Source of the DNA: Serinus canaria
Lineage: Eukaryota > Chordata > Aves > Passeriformes > Fringillidae
NCBI RefSeq assembly: GCF_022539315.1
Contig: NC_066321.1
Coordinates: forward strand, 8,126,824 to 8,190,823
Direction: 5' to 3'
DNA: 64,000 nucleotides
Shown one piece after another: positions 50,206-64,000 of this stretch (position 1 is the first letter of the stretch; every line of letters begins with the position of its first letter). Made by a program: the position numbers and the translations under genes. The notes under the pieces were generated by a model that did no database searches, was not told where the DNA came from, and was given only the letters and a program-made list of their open reading frames with translations.

Positions 50206-53200
50206 GCAATTCAGTTCTCCCCATGCAGCATTCTGCACACTTTGCAAAGGAATTTTCAGAAGGCAGCATCTGATTATACCTAAGACAACAGAATATTTCC
50301 ATGGTCAAGTGACAGACTCCTAGGAGTCATTCACCTTTATTTGGAGTAAGGAATGTAAAGAAGAGACAGACAATGAGGATTTCAGACCTTTCTCTGTATA
50401 ATAAAAATTTCAATACATTTTAAAAAATAGTACCATTGTTTATATTAAAAATATTTATACTGTATTCCAAACATGGGAGCCATTGTAGAAGACTAAAACC
50501 AAAAAGCAATTTAATAAATTTCAGTTTTGTCACTGAGCTGCTATTTTACTAGGCACTAGAATTTAATAGTTACCCTGTATCATCATGAAGCACAAAGTTT
50601 TGTGAGTCCATGCTGTTCTGGAAGTAAGCCAGGCAATGAAATAATGAGGGATTTGGACATGAGTCAGAGATAAATGCCTCTGAATATTAAAGAAGGAAGG
50701 AAAAAAAAGAAAGACTCAGAAATATAATTGACCACAACAGAATAAAAATCTCAGTGTTTTAGAAATCATTGGTCATTTTTCTAATGCTGCAGCCAGAAAG
50801 ATAATGAAGAACCTAAACCCAAATGGCTTTCTTTTCAGAGATTCTGAGCACTCTTTCATGCAGCTGGAACGGTTTCTGCTCAGTTTAAATGCTATTCCTT
50901 TCTAAAAGAAGTAATTTCCCACACTACTTCAGTCACCTTTCACAGTGTTATGACTACAAGCAGTCAAAGCCTTATGATGACACAGACTTCTGTTGAAAAA
51001 GGACAATTAGCTCTAAAAAAATTATGTTTCATGGTGAAAGCTTAGATTTGCAAATTTTATAAAGCTTTTCTACTGGAAACCTGGGTCAGACTTTTCAACT
51101 CTGGAGCTCATTCAACTTGGAAACATTTAAAATATTGCTCCCAAGGAACCAGAAGCATTATGAATCCCACAGTGAATCAAAGAATTTAGGGTCAAGGCAG
51201 TGCTTGGCATTTCACAGATCTAGTTTCTCTGTCACAAAATTTTGATCTTTAAAATTACAAACCTTCTGTTCCAAGATGATGATATTAAATAAAATTCTAA
51301 AATCTCAGACTACCCAAAACCCATATTTGCAAGTGTGTAAGATCCAATTATTCAGCAGCCCAGGATCTTTTTGGAGACTGAGGTTTCACCTAAAATGAGA
51401 CAAATTACATGGCTTTTGGTTCTAATCTCTTGGAGATCACAGGGAACAAAATGAAATCTGTCACAAAATGAAATCTGTCATGTGTCATCTATAAGCCTTT
51501 TTCTCATTTTTTCTGGATTGCAGCTCTGGACCTAACATAAACAAAATATATATTTTTAGTGTGGGAAGTTAAGGCTCACAGCCAGGTTTAGACAGCGAGA
51601 TACCCAAGAACCATTTCTTTACATTTCTATAGAGCTCCTTGGGACCTCCTACTAGAATGCGTAAAAATAATCATTAATATGGCAGAGCAGAGTCAGAGGG
51701 GCCCCAAGATACAGGTGTAACCTGAATTGCAAAGAGCAGAATATAAGGATTTGTGCCCTTTTATTTACTTTTTTACCACAAAGACAAATCATCTTTTTAT
51801 CAGTCCACACTCCAAGCAGTAAATAAAAGTGTTATGGAAATTATTGATAAATATACATTCATATTCCTTAAGTAAGCCCTTCCACTCAATGACACTCCAA
51901 GAATGGGGAAGAAAAAATCCCAACTTCTCTTGATACAAGGCACAAAGGATTGAAGGACTTTAGAACCACCTATGAGGAAAAAACCCAGAAAAACTGATTT
52001 CTGTTCCCCAAATCTACCTTGCTCAAAAGAATGAAAGATCCATATCTTAAGTTCCCTTCCAGACATTCTCTAAAGCTTGCTCTACTTTACATCCTCAACT
52101 GTTTGATCAAAACTATTTCCTAGATATAAAAAAATGAATGAAATTTTTTTAAAAAGGGTTATTGACTTCTAAAACCTTCTCACTGCAGATGGATCAATAA
52201 AGCCTCCAATGGAAAAATCAGCTCATATCTCATTGTCCTTGCTGCATTTGCACTTACATCCACTGGATCTCCCAAACTTCCCAGGATGTGTGCTAGAGGG
52301 AATAGTGTGTGTGTGGATGGATGCCTGTACACCAGAGACTACCAAAAACTCAACATAAAAAATTTAGCTAATACATAGCCTGCACAGGAGAAAATAACAT
52401 CTTGTAGGCAAATTTTGTTAAGAATTCCTGAGGATTTTTTCTGAAAGTGGTTTCAAATGTTATCAGTGGATTTCTCTCTCCCTGCTTCTCAGTAATCAGC
52501 ATTGATTGGCTGGGCTGTGTACAGTGTTGTGCATGCAAACCAGGTACAAAATTGTTGTTAGCACTGGAAAATCACCTGCCTTCAAGCTGCACTCTGTGGA
52601 GGCAAATTTAGCCTGCTTATAAATGGAAAGCTTGAGAGGGGTACAGAATGCCTCTACAGCAGCTACAGCTCATAATATTAATCAGTTTGACATATATTTA
52701 GGCTGGATGAGCTGGGATTAATAACATCTCAGAGATAATAGATCTTTCTTCTTTAGATAATCAATCCAGGTTTTACTTTATCACTGTTTTATAGCAGCAT
52801 GATGGCCCCTGTGAAACAAATTGGAGGTCCTGAAGTTTCCTAGTGAACAGCTTTGCCCACATGTCAAGGTCTTCCATCTCCAGCAGTATTTGTGGTCCCA
52901 GATGAAAGGTGAAAGCCTGAGTGAGCAAAAGTATATGCCAGGCTGGGATTTTCAAAGGCTGGATCAGGGCATTTTGTCAGACCCAGAAATCTCATTTCTT
53001 CACCTCCCACCTCAGGGTTAGAGAGCTCACCACTGCTGGAGAGGGCTGCTCTTCATCACCACCTCAGCACTGCCAGCTTCTCACTGAACACCAGCATGGC
53101 TGGTGGAGGCTGAGGGAGGATTCCTCTGAAATGCAGTGGTTGAGTGCTCTCCTGGCAAGAGGAGAACACATCAAACATTCCTCTGCCTGCAAAGGGACAT

Positions 53201-56200
53201 CTGCTGAGCCACATTTCCTGGTGGGTACAGCTGGTGCATGAGGTCACAGGGCTCCTGTCCTCTCTTCTTCCTTGACACCCAAATTCTGTGTCCATCTAGG
53301 TTCAGGCAGCACTTGAAGCTGGTCCCCTTTCACTGTGTTTAACACAGCATTCCTGAACCTCCTGCAGGCACTGGGTATCTACAAGGATATCCATATAAGC
53401 ACAAGCTTTGCCATACCTGCAACTCAACACAGGTATTTACATGGATGCCTCCCATTGCTTACAGCTGAGTCAGGAACTTAAATCCCTCTGAAAATGGTAT
53501 CCTGCAATGGGATCCAATGGGATCCTCTTTTTCTAGCCTCACCCCATCAGGCTTTTGTTCCCTATGCTGGGAACTATCATTTTTGGTTACAAAAGGCTTA
53601 CACTCAGACCGTACTGATGACCTAAATACAGCACTTCAATTTCTGAGAAGTGATTTTGAAATATGAGATAAATATGCCACAGCTCTTCTGCAGCATGGTT
53701 TCCAACTTATTTTACTGCTGACTATCAGCCTAAAATGAGATTTCATACAACCCAACCTAAAAATGGAAGTTTATCATAGAACTGCTGATGGACTCTGTGT
53801 AATATGATATATGCCAATGCTTTTAAAATGCCTTACCCACAACTGAATTTTAAGAAAAGTAGAAGAGAAGAATGAAACCTCACCACTTATACAGTCTTTT
53901 TACTGTGAAAAGATCTTAGGGTATTTCCATGCTTTACCCAAGGGTAATTCACCTTTCAGTTGCTAGCAAAAAAATTGCTATCGCCATAAAAAGAATTGCC
54001 TCAAGGAACTTGACAAAACTTGAACTATTCCATTAATGAGATTTTAATGAGCTACCCAGTAAAGATAAGGGAATTTCACAAGGATTTTTTTCCCCTGTTC
54101 CACAACTACAGTTGTATCACAACAGACTAAACACATCTCCACAAAAACGTTTGTCATTCTTCCTGGTTTTACAGAAGGGCTAAATTAGACCTAATACTTC
54201 TTGTGGCAGTTCTGTAGTGCTAGTCACAAAAACACCTTTATGCTTTTCTCTCAGCAGCAGAAACTTTGTTATTCCAAGCACTGAAAGCTGACCAACTGGA
54301 TGCATCTCCCAGGCCATGTTTTGCTAGTCTTGGCAAAATAACCTCAATGCAGAATTTATTTCTTCTAAAATTGCATTTAGTTACAACACTTCAGCCTTTT
54401 GTCCCAGAAACAAAAAGGGATCAACAGTCTTATCTCAGAAATTTCAGCTAATACTCTTGATCTAGATTTTTCTGGTGTTACCTTCAGGTCATTATCAGTA
54501 TGTTGGGTATTTCCTTATGTAGGAACTCCTCTGGATGTTTATTCTGCAACATGCAGATCCCCTTTCCGTAGGATCCTGCTTTCCAGTTGCATGTCTGTTG
54601 CTGTCACCAGCATTTCTCTTCTCCAGCTTATTCTCTGCACCCCTGTACCCAGCAAGGAGGATGGGATTGTGGGGGATTGGACAGCTGTGGGCATTTCCCA
54701 ACACAATTACACAAATATCTTACTTGACAGCTATCACACCCCCCTTAAAAAATAGAATGGGAATCTCCACAGTCACTTCATTTGCAGGAGGGAAAGAGAT
54801 AATATTTATAATATTTTAAAATCAATGGAAAAGCAGAAAGAAACTTTTCTTGAATCTAAGCTATTTTTTACAGTTACAGCTTTTACATACTTTTAATTCT
54901 AGATCCTCTCATCTCCAGCTGTAACAAATTTTTGAGCAAATTAATTACCACAGAAGTAGAAGAGTGCCACATACTAATTACACTCATAATTTGTGAGGAA
55001 ATTAAATTGTTGTGATCACTGACAGGGAAAACAATACCCAATACAGTATTTGTTCAGAACAAATATAAAAATAAAAGCCAAAACCAAGCAAGAGTAACAT
55101 TTCTCTTTGAACTCCTAAATTGTTTGTTTCAACTAGAAACTAACAGGCAGACACAGCAGAGGCTGACCACCTCAGAGGGATCAAAAAGAACTTCTTCAGC
55201 TCTCCCCAGAGGACATTTGCAATTGCAAATCAGACCATGGAACAAGCCCAGAGCAGTAACAGAAACCTCTTCCAGTCTGAATCTAATCCAGCTCTGTGAC
55301 AGTAGTGAAGCTAACTTAGGTATCCTGGTTTAATAACCTCTTTTACAATAAAAACAACAATAAAGAAGGTTTAGCTACTAATTTTTATTAAGTGCCTTAA
55401 TATTTAGTTTTCAGGTAAATTTAGAAATTGGGCTTTTGTTTTTCCTTCATTTTACCAAAGGCTGCAGCACAAGAGCAGCAGTGTCACCCCAGGTGGGGAG
55501 GGTCAGCAGCAGAGCTGGAACAGCAGTGTTCAGCTCACTGATATTCTGTGATCCCCCGGTCCAAGAAGGCAACCAGGAAACGGAGGCACCACAGTTTGTC
55601 CAGAGGTGCTATTTGTACCTCTGGAAGCACTCCTGACCCCTAATCTGGAGGGTACACAGTGAGGAACCAGAATCTAGTAGCATGTTTAAAGGTCTTATCC
55701 TGAGCACCTAGGAAAACCATAAACCTTTTTCACTGTATGTCCATTTTCCCTTTACATTAATCTACAGATGCACCCTCTTCACCATTCTCCACCTCAATCA
55801 GTGCATGTGCATTACTCAAAAATTCCCCATAAAATCCAAGTGTGGTTACAATTTTTCATAAACTGTATAAAATCAGCTCCTTTTTGAGATGACACTTTGT
55901 TTCAGTGTTTGGTTTCTCCACTCCCACACACATTTCAGATAGCCTAAAATGGCACAAGGACTCTGTTGAGCATGATTTATTGCCTTGATTTACAGAACTG
56001 AGCAATGACAGAGCTCCCACTTGACAAGTTTTCGTTTCTTCATGGCAAGTAATTAGCCTTCATATTGCCAAAGGGCCCTTCAGCTGCCCTGTCAATGCTG
56101 CTCCAACCTAATGAAAATACATCATCTTATCATGGTAAGACATTTACATTATTCACATGCTGCTTTCCAGTAGCCTCTCATTAGCTCCAGCCTGCTGGTT

Positions 56201-58234
56201 TATTTGTTGCAGCAAAACAAAAAATATGATGCTCAAGGAGGAAGGGAATCACCCAGCTGCAACTTTGCCTCTCTGCTGGGTTAAAATGACATCTTCTGAC
56301 ACCCCCATGCCAATGATTTTGAAGAGGGAATGTGAGGATCTACACCCCAGCACACATTCCTGGCTATATATTTTCTTTCTAGCCTTCACAGAGCTGCATC
56401 CTGTCATTAGGCACAGTCACAAATAACAGGCAGTGTTATAATCCTCACTTCATCACAGTCATAATCCCTCTCCTACCTCTTCCTCCTGACAGGTGCTTTA
56501 CAGCTCTCTGATCCTGATACCAACCTCATCTCCTGCCAAGCTGCCAGTGCTCTAGCTGCAAACAAAATCTATAACCACATCCCTGCCTCTTCCCTGACTG
56601 CCTGGGGGGAGGATAAATGTCAGTTCAACAACCCTGCTAACTCCTTCAGGCTGGGACCAAGCCCTGTAGGCAGGCAGTCCAGCTGGGGAGGAAGAGGAGA
56701 GTGAGGGCATGTGCCCAAACCACAGTGCTGCCAGGGTTATACACGTGGTCTGCTGAGAAATCCCATAAAATCACACAAACAGTGCTCCCCCTGGAGATTT
56801 GCAAAGTACCTCAGCACCTTAGCACACATCACACACAGACCTACCCAAACAACTTTATACAGCCAGTGCAGCTGCCAAGAGCAATTCTATCCAGCAGCAA
56901 AATCTTCAAGGGTGTACCAAACCACCTTGGACCCCTGGTTAGGAAAAACACATTGTGCAAGAAAAATCACCTGGTGACAGTTTACAGACAAGCTGCCACA
57001 AAGTATAAATTCATCCAGGCTCTCTTATAAACAAATCATGACAGATCTTTTCAGAACTCTTTTAGCATTCCAACCCACAGATTAAGATTTTAAGGTGCTT
57101 TCTCCACCTTACAATTATTTTGTTCCTGTTTCTGGGGCAGGGAATCTCTTCCACATCCACATAGAACTGGTCGGTCTCTTGATTGGGAGTCTGGACTGCC
57201 AGAGAAATTAGAAAGCAAGGCATCATTATGAAGAAAATCTAATTTCTTCATCTGGAATGGATGATGAAAAAAGATGAGTTACACCTTGTAGACTTCAAAG
57301 TTATCAGTGAATTGCTTGTTCTATGGCAAGATTTTCAGTCTGCCACCAGCAAGTATTAAGGAGAGGGATGAATCCTACTAGGAGACAAGCACCTGGCAAA
57401 GCTGCTTCTACAGAAAGCTGCTTTCTTTGCAGAAGATACCTAATGGCCAGTGGAGTATTTAGAGAGTTTACTTTCAAGAAGCCAACTTCCATCTGGACTG
57501 CCAGAGCCCTGCTTTGGTCATGCCAGATAACTGTCTAATCCTAGGTGGATGCAAAAGAATAAAATAAGGAATAAGGCCCCCACAGCTCTGCTAAACTGTG
57601 CCTTGTGGCTTTCCTCAGACCTTGCCTTCTCCAGAAGATATAAAAGAGGGAAAAGAAAATCTCACCAGCCTCTGCTTAATCCTATCAGACAAGGATAGGG
57701 AGGAAAGGGGAAGTACATTCTCAGTCTCTGTACTCCCACTGGATTGCACACCTGAGAAATACAATTGGAAATATTCATGAACTGGGCATATTGCTCCCAG
57801 CAAGTGAGAGATAACAGATAAAAGCAGTGTTCTTCAAATCCCTCATTCTTCCCCATAGACCCTTTGGGGCATGATAAAGACATATCTAACTCCAAGTTCT
57901 GGTTTTCTGCTTCTGCCTTTTACTGTCCATAGAAGGAATGCCTCATCATCAATCTGCTCCTTACTCTTTTGTTTTACTTCAGCTTTCAGGACAAAAAATT
58001 CCCTGATGTAAAAAAAACTGTCCAGTAGAGCAAAGTCCAAAATGGATGTATTCTTCTGTTTGCTTGTGTTTATTTTTGCTGATATTGCCTTTCATACTAA
58101 CAGTGTATCTTTCTTCCAACCTTCAAAGCACTTGGAATACTTTCTACTGCCCACTTAAGAAATATGAGATACTCATATAACATTACTTGGGAGTTACAAA
58201 AATTGAGCTGTCCTACAGCCATGTATTCTGACAT
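50206..58234. other. Anonymous non-coding sequence
   Basis: No supportable gene occurs in about 8 kb. The longest frame (118 codons, plus strand, 54399-54755) has no recognisable domain and is overlapped by frames in other phases. The block at 55.44-55.63 kb is locally GC-richer with a few CpGs, without further features. A 17-bp tandem duplication lies at 51446-51479. Confidence 0.55.
51446..51479 (+). repeat. Perfect 17-bp tandem duplication
   Basis: ACAAAATGAAATCTGTC occurs twice with no spacer or mismatch (51446-51462 and 51463-51479). Identity of the two copies suggests a recent duplication or polymorphic site. Confidence 0.92.
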
Positions 58235-58249
58235 AAAAAAAAAAAAAAA
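58235..58249. repeat. Poly(A) tract (A15)
   Basis: This is an uninterrupted A15 run in AT-rich DNA. No associated retrotransposon was recognised. Confidence 0.85.
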
Positions 58250-58766
58250 GTTTGATTAAATTCATGCTATACAGTTTAAGTGTTGCTATTCCAACTGTGA
58301 GCAAGTAGATACTTCATCTTAAGCTTGCTTTTCAAGGCAATGCCTTAGGAGGGTCTTTAGTCATCGTTCCCTCCTCATTTCAGAAGTTTCCCCATGCCAG
58401 TGCTACTATGCATAAACATCCTTGGAAGCTGTGGAAGAAAGCAAATATTGGGCTTCTGCTATTAAGGCCAAAGGCTGCAGATAAATAAGGTTGTGAGGAC
58501 CCAAGGGAATATGCTGTATTTCTTCTAATTGCTTTTTTCATTTTCAATCTGAATGTACAGTGACAAAACCCTACTGAAATTTCAGGGTAGGGGAAGAAGG
58601 GTGAGAATAGAAAAGTAATCGCTTTTTCAAGTTTCCTTGAGCCCTGAGGAAGATTCAGTGTGAAGGCTTGAAAGTCAAAAAGTAGGTCCTGCTTTTTCAT
58701 CTGAGTGATCAGAAAAAAAGCAATATGCTGAATTTGCCTAATAATTAAATCCTAAATGTAAAAATT

Positions 58767-58788
58767 AAAAAAAAAAAAAAAAAAAAAA
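58767..58788. repeat. Long poly(A) tract (A22)
   Basis: An A22 run follows AATGTAAAAATT. It is a likely length-polymorphic microsatellite. The upstream sequence is not recognisable as a retrocopy. Confidence 0.9.
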
Positions 58789-59104
58789 GCTGAGAGTTGA
58801 GAGAAAACTTAAGTACATTTGTAAGGATTTTAATGACAAAAGAAAATCCGCCTTCTTTTCTTTCCTTTGACCCACCTAATATCAATTTCATTGAAATCTT
58901 GCTGTGGGTCATGCAAGCTCCAATGCCTCTCCTTTAAGCAGTAGGGAGCTTTCTTGTAGGCTGAAGGCTGTATGGCAGATAAACAGGCTCCCCAAGATGT
59001 GGGAGCTTCTCAATATCATTGATCCACTTTTGTATCCCTATTCTGCATTTCCTTATGAGGCCTTGTTATATATCTGCCAGCTCTGGAATTCTTACCTCTC
59101 CGCC

Positions 59105-59129
59105 TTGTTTTTTTTTGTTGTTGTTATTG
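59105..59129. repeat. T-rich repeat with (TTG)n
   Basis: A T9 run is followed by TTGTTGTTGTTATTG. It mirrors the (AAC)n type seen on the other strand at 6.37 kb. Confidence 0.75.
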
Positions 59130-62100
59130 TTTCCCACTGACACCTTTCTTTCCTTTCCTTTATAAGAAATACCCCTAATATTTCATTATTTGTCCTTTGG
59201 TCACATCTTCCTTCCTTGATTCCCTGGGTGAGGGGATGCTGTCATTCCCTATTGCATGTAACCCATGCAGGATATGCTGGAATTTCTCAAAGTACATTCC
59301 ACTGCTCAGCTCAAAACCAGAGCTGTTTGCAACAGCCCTGGATCTGGTTTTCTCACAGAATTCCCAAGCCCTGCTGAACTGCAAAGAGCTGTCCTCAGAG
59401 GTGACAATTCACATGCAGACAGCTCATCTCTGAAAAGCTTTCTGTACTCACCTTGAGGAAGAGCTGGTAAAAGCAGGGGGAAAAGCTGTGTATCAGGGAT
59501 TCTTTCCTGGTTTGAATATTGTTCAGTGGCTCTGAAACTACAGGCCAGTTTGCAAAGGTGGGGTGCAGCCAAGATGGGAAGTGCAGATACAGATGGTAGC
59601 TGGAAGGCAGTGGCAGGGCAGAAGATGATCTATTGTTAGATCTTGACAAGCTGGCACCAAGTCCTACAAGCTGCTGAGTTCATGAGTTTTGAGAACAGGA
59701 CTGGAACAAAGATGTCCCTCAGGATAAAACTGATGTCCTTCAGGGACTGAAGCAGAGGCCTTGGAGAGAGGCTGGGTCAAGAGCAATTGCAGTTAATCAG
59801 TAAAACCTCTTCTTGCTGCAAAGCACCCACAAATCCCTTTCATTGTGAGTTACCACTCTGTACCTCAGAGACCTTTACAATATACCTTTCTCAAGCATCC
59901 ACAAGCAAAGCAGATTCCTCCACAGAGCCCTTAACTACAGTTTTCAGCTCACCAGTGTATTACAGTCCTTTGTGTAACTCATGTGAGTCAAAGTAATACA
60001 GAGATTTTGCTTGCAGCAACCAAGTAAACTATAAATATCCTTTTTAATTCATGTAAGGCTTATACAGAGCCAATGGGGTTTTATAGCATTGCCAAGAAAC
60101 CAAATATTTTACATTTCTCTGTTTTTCTTGATCTTGCAGAGTTCCTCCTCTTTAGGTGAATTTGTGAAGACTAAACAAGACACAACTGAGGGCAAAAAAA
60201 AATCACCAATGTTTTAAACTTTTCAGCGGTGTTTTTCAACGTTTTACTTTTTTTCTTCTGTTTGAAACTTCCAAAATAAAAGAGTTTAAAAAATTTTAAA
60301 AAAGAGGGACTTGGGGGTGGTGATGTTACAAGCATGATCCAAAGTCTAATGGCTTAGATATTCTTGGGATGCACACTTCTCTAGTCCATGCACCCCAGTG
60401 AGGGAGTCTCCCAAAATGCAATAGAAAGGATTTCTGCCCTCTATTCCTGCATTCCTACACAGAGGAGGAACCCAAGAACTCTGACAAACAGAACAAAACC
60501 AGAATGGAATGTCATAAGGGCTTTAAGATATTTCTTCTGATATCCTTTGCTCATCACTTTGTCATATCCAGATTAGATTTCCAGCATGTAAGAGATTGCA
60601 GAAGCTACATACAACAAACATTTTTTTATCATATGAAAAGAGATAGCAGTAAAACTGCCAAATATATATCCAAAACACCAAGCAGAAGAGTTAATAGAAA
60701 ACTCACTTCAGTAGACATAACTCCCTTATCTTCCTCTCAGACCTGTCATAGAAAGTGAATTAGCAGAGACTCTTGCTGGGTGACATTACTTGTAGCACTA
60801 ATGTGATTATGAGAATAAGAAATTGGGGATATAACCTACCTTCTTTTTCTTTCAATACATTTGTTCAGTCACAGAAATTCCATTAGAAAAGAAGAAAACT
60901 GGGGTGAGGATGCATCTCAGCAACACTTGGGTGGCAGAGTAGGAAAATAACATGACAGGTCTTTTTTATAAAATGAGATATTAGAAATGCCATCATAGGG
61001 TTTATATAAAGTGTACAAGACATAAAGGGTACCAGACATGTACAATTAATGCATCTAATCTGCATGGATAATGTCCATGTAATGTATATGCCAACAGTCC
61101 CTATTTGAAATGGCTGATATGAAATCCTTACAAGAGTTAACTCAGGAGATTCTGTGCCTGAATCTCCACACAGAGTGGAATTTACTCACAGTTAAAACAA
61201 AGATGGGTGAAAGTGGAAATTACTGGCCCACAGACAGGATAACAGAGAGGGGACTTACGTATCACTCTTAAAAGTTTAAAAGCTCTTCTGCAGAAGGGAA
61301 GGAATAATCCCAGTGTGCCTCTAAACCCTGAGGTCAGTGTTCCTCCCAGAAGCACAAAAAGGAGAGAAGTGCTCCCTGGTGCACTCTGACCACTCTGATC
61401 TCTTCTATGCAAACCCTGGCTGAGCTGTCTTTACAGCTTTGATGATCCAACTAAGAATTTTGGCATTACAGATGCTAGCCCAACATTTAAGAGGAAAAAC
61501 ATACACTAATAATACAGCACTGGATAAGAGTATTTAAAAGCGTTTTTTAATTTCAAAAAGATCAGCTAAACTTGTTTGCACCTTCTAATAAGAGTCCCCT
61601 ATCTATTCAAAGAATACAAATTGAACTAGAGGAGATATTATACAATTTTCATATAACTTATTAAAATAAATCATAATATCATCTGTTGATTCTTGTTATT
61701 TGTTACAATGAGATGAAGGAACAAATAAAAAAAGGTATTTTAATTAGATGTTTCTTCACGATAATATTCTTATCAGTACTCATTTCTTAACAAATGCAAG
61801 GCAACCATGTCATTTTAGGAAAAAAGCCTGGGAAATAATTACATCCTTAAATAAAATTCAAAAACTCTTTATCCTTTCCTTGTTACTGGAAGGTGAGAAA
61901 ACACATAAAAAATGCACAAAGGTACAACTGCTCTCATGCAACCCCAAAAATTCTGCTTTCTGCAGGTCATGTTAACAACACATTTACGTGTCAAATCCAA
62001 ACTGTCAATGCTTCAAAGTGCCAAGAGGGAAAAGGGAAGTAATACTGGAAGTAAAAAATCAGGGCTCATAGGGACATGGAAAGTTATTGTTTACAAAGCA

Positions 62101-64000
62101 AATTTGGGGGTTTATTCTCTGATAAGGATTTGAGCTATCAACTTTGGTGAGTCATTTTAAGAAATGCTTCAGTTCCACAGCCCTGCCTAATTTTAAGCAA
62201 TGCAAATCCAAGTTACAGTCCTGAGTAAAATCATGCAGGTGACACTCCACAGACTCTTTACCTTCTTTCCCTGTCCTGTGTGCTCTCTCCTCCACCTGCT
62301 GAGCTCTGCAAGGAAGTGTCTGGCTTCCCCCACACCTTGGAGGGGGACAGTGGATGTCTGGTTTAGCTTAGGTCACAATGTCCTGGATGAAGTGATGAGC
62401 AGTAATTTTAAAGCCAGTACAACTCAGTGGCAAAGCTAAGCTGAACTGTTGGGCCAGCTCTGTTGGGACCCAGGCTTTAGGAATAAAATTCCAGGTTGCT
62501 GCAAACACAGCCCCATCATTAGAGAAGGAAGAGCTGGAAACTGAACTACTAGAGGAATGTGACCTCTAGAAATGGATGGGCCCTGACAATGAGCACTGAG
62601 GGTGTTAAGAGAGTGATTGCTGGTGTTGTGAGGCCATTCTCCATAATCTTTGACAAGTAATGAATGGATAAAGAAAGAAACTGTTGCTGTTTTATTGCCA
62701 CACTCCATGCAGACATTCATGCAGAGACAAATACTACCTTATTGACTTCAGTAGCCACAGGACAGCTTAAGGCACTGAAGAAAACAGTTTTAGGAAGGCA
62801 GAAGCAATGGGTCCAGAGGGAAAAAGGGTTGAAATACGCTCCTCAGTTTTTGCTCAGCTACAGCTGCCCTTTCTTTTAGCTGGGCTGCAAGGTGTATGTG
62901 AAATATTGACAGACACAAGGAGAGTGTGTATGCACAGGCAGCTAATGTGGCAGACCTTGGCCTGTAAGACTGTGTTGATAGACAATCTTCAAGGGGTGGA
63001 ATGCAGAAAATTCCCACTAACATAATAGGAGCAGTTAATTAAGAACAGAAAAAAGGGAAATAGTGTAGGGAAAGAAGAAAAAATTCAAAAGAAAGAATAC
63101 AAGGCATATTAATCCATGCCTGGCCTGTAACAAATTAAAGGAACCCCATCAAAAAAGTTTAACTTCAGTGGGAAAAACAACCCAAAACCAACCAATTTTA
63201 AATAAAAGTTTTAAAAGGAAGAAACAGAAAAGAAGTTGCAATTTCACCTTCAGATAAAAGCTACTAAGAGAAAAAGAAAGTACAGAATGTAAAAGAGCAT
63301 TTTCTTTAAAATAATATTTTACATATTTCAATTCTCATGTTCCCCTTGGGGTTTGCATATTTCAGTTACACAGTTATCCAATTAAAATGAAAACTCTGCA
63401 TTATCCTTTAGGCAAGGACAGCTGCCAGCTGCTAAGTTTTATAAAGTCTTTAATCTTGTCCATAAATATTTAACAAGAATTGGTTGGTACACAAACCAAA
63501 GTAAAGTAAGAAATCAAAGGCATGAGCTCTGCAATAACCTCTGTATTGTCTGAATGGAGATGAACTACTTGAAGAAAATTATGACTTTTCCCTTTTTATG
63601 TTAAAATTATTATTAAAAAGTATTCAGGCAACTTTTCTGATCATTTTCCCATTTTCTCCTCCTCATGTAATGTAATGTAAAAAAGAGAAAGGAAGAACTA
63701 AACATTTCAAAATTGAGATTTTTTTCCAAAGAGAGTTTACAGCACAGCACAGCAAAGCACCAATCTCTGCCATTTTATCCCATGGCTTTAGGTGTTAATC
63801 AGTTGTTTCTCAAGCACATCTTGAGAAGGGTAACATCTTCTCATGATGCAGGTGCAATGAGCCTGCAGGTGCAGCCCACTCCAGGTCTTTGCATCATCAG
63901 CACCAGCACACCCTGGCACGTGGGATGCTGTGTAAAGCCAGCAGTGCTCACAGCCTTCTCATTTCCACTGATCTTCACCAGGCTGGCAGCCCAAGGCACA

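Larger units (their letters stand above)
58250..64000. other. Anonymous non-coding sequence to the window end
   Basis: No gene is supported. The stretch contains A22 at 58767-58788, a T/G-rich repeat at 59105-59129 and a short TAATG repeat near 63667-63679. Frames up to 106 codons (minus strand 58380-58700) lack domains. The last 200 bases are locally GC-richer and may approach a different feature beyond the window. Confidence 0.55.

Noticed and set aside
53499..53525. Short direct repeat CAATGGGATC x2
   Set aside because: Units of 10 bases repeated twice are expected by chance in a window this size.
54399..54755. 118-codon plus-strand frame
   Set aside because: It starts at a non-ATG codon, overlaps another plus-strand frame and a minus-strand frame, and has no recognisable domain.
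1..64000. Endogenous retrovirus, CRISPR array, rRNA, tRNA, small nuclear RNA, known microRNA or CpG-island promoter
   Set aside because: I looked for characteristic motifs (long terminal repeats with primer-binding sites, reverse-transcriptase-like frames, regularly spaced repeats, tRNA B-box and conserved RNA signatures, dense CpG) and saw none. Covariance-model and repeat-library searches would be needed to exclude weak cases.

Overview
The window looks like a non-coding stretch of a bird nuclear genome, either a large intron or a gene-poor intergenic region. Three things support this. The sequence is AT-rich and strongly CpG-poor. It has poly(A)/poly(T) tracts and A-rich simple repeats but no compact gene arrangement. 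It also carries pieces of CR1, the dominant bird/reptile LINE. The CR1 tail at 32568-32660 closely resembles copies that are abundant in songbirds, so a passerine is the best guess, though this rests on recalled family knowledge rather than a search.

Open reading frames are all short (longest 146 codons), start anywhere, lie on both strands and show no recognisable domain. I call no complete protein-coding gene. The one coding possibility I think worth recording is a putative 3'-terminal exon on the minus strand at 38654-38744. It has a clean splice acceptor, a 29-residue tail ending in a stop, and an AATAAA shortly after. It is unproven and I do not recognise the protein.

Layout: 1-7255 is anonymous sequence with a candidate conserved non-coding element near 5050-5270. 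7256-7716 is a very degraded CR1 copy on the minus strand. 9840-9966 is a plus-strand CR1 fragment followed by a short unexplained ORF. 10-31 kb is anonymous, with A-rich repeats, a 22-bp tandem duplication, several short perfect hairpins and a candidate element at 17.3 kb. 32.4-32.7 kb holds an A-rich repeat and the recognisable CR1 tail. 34.4-35.1 kb has a local cluster of CpGs. 38.6-38.8 kb has the possible terminal exon. 43.3, 46.4-46.6 and 50.0 kb hold candidate regulatory elements that stand out by sequence complexity, CpG retention and transcription-factor-like motifs. 50.2-64 kb is anonymous, with long T and A tracts.

I found no evidence of a novel multi-gene system, CRISPR array, rRNA, tRNA or endogenous retrovirus coding region. 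Any function in this window is most likely cis-regulatory.
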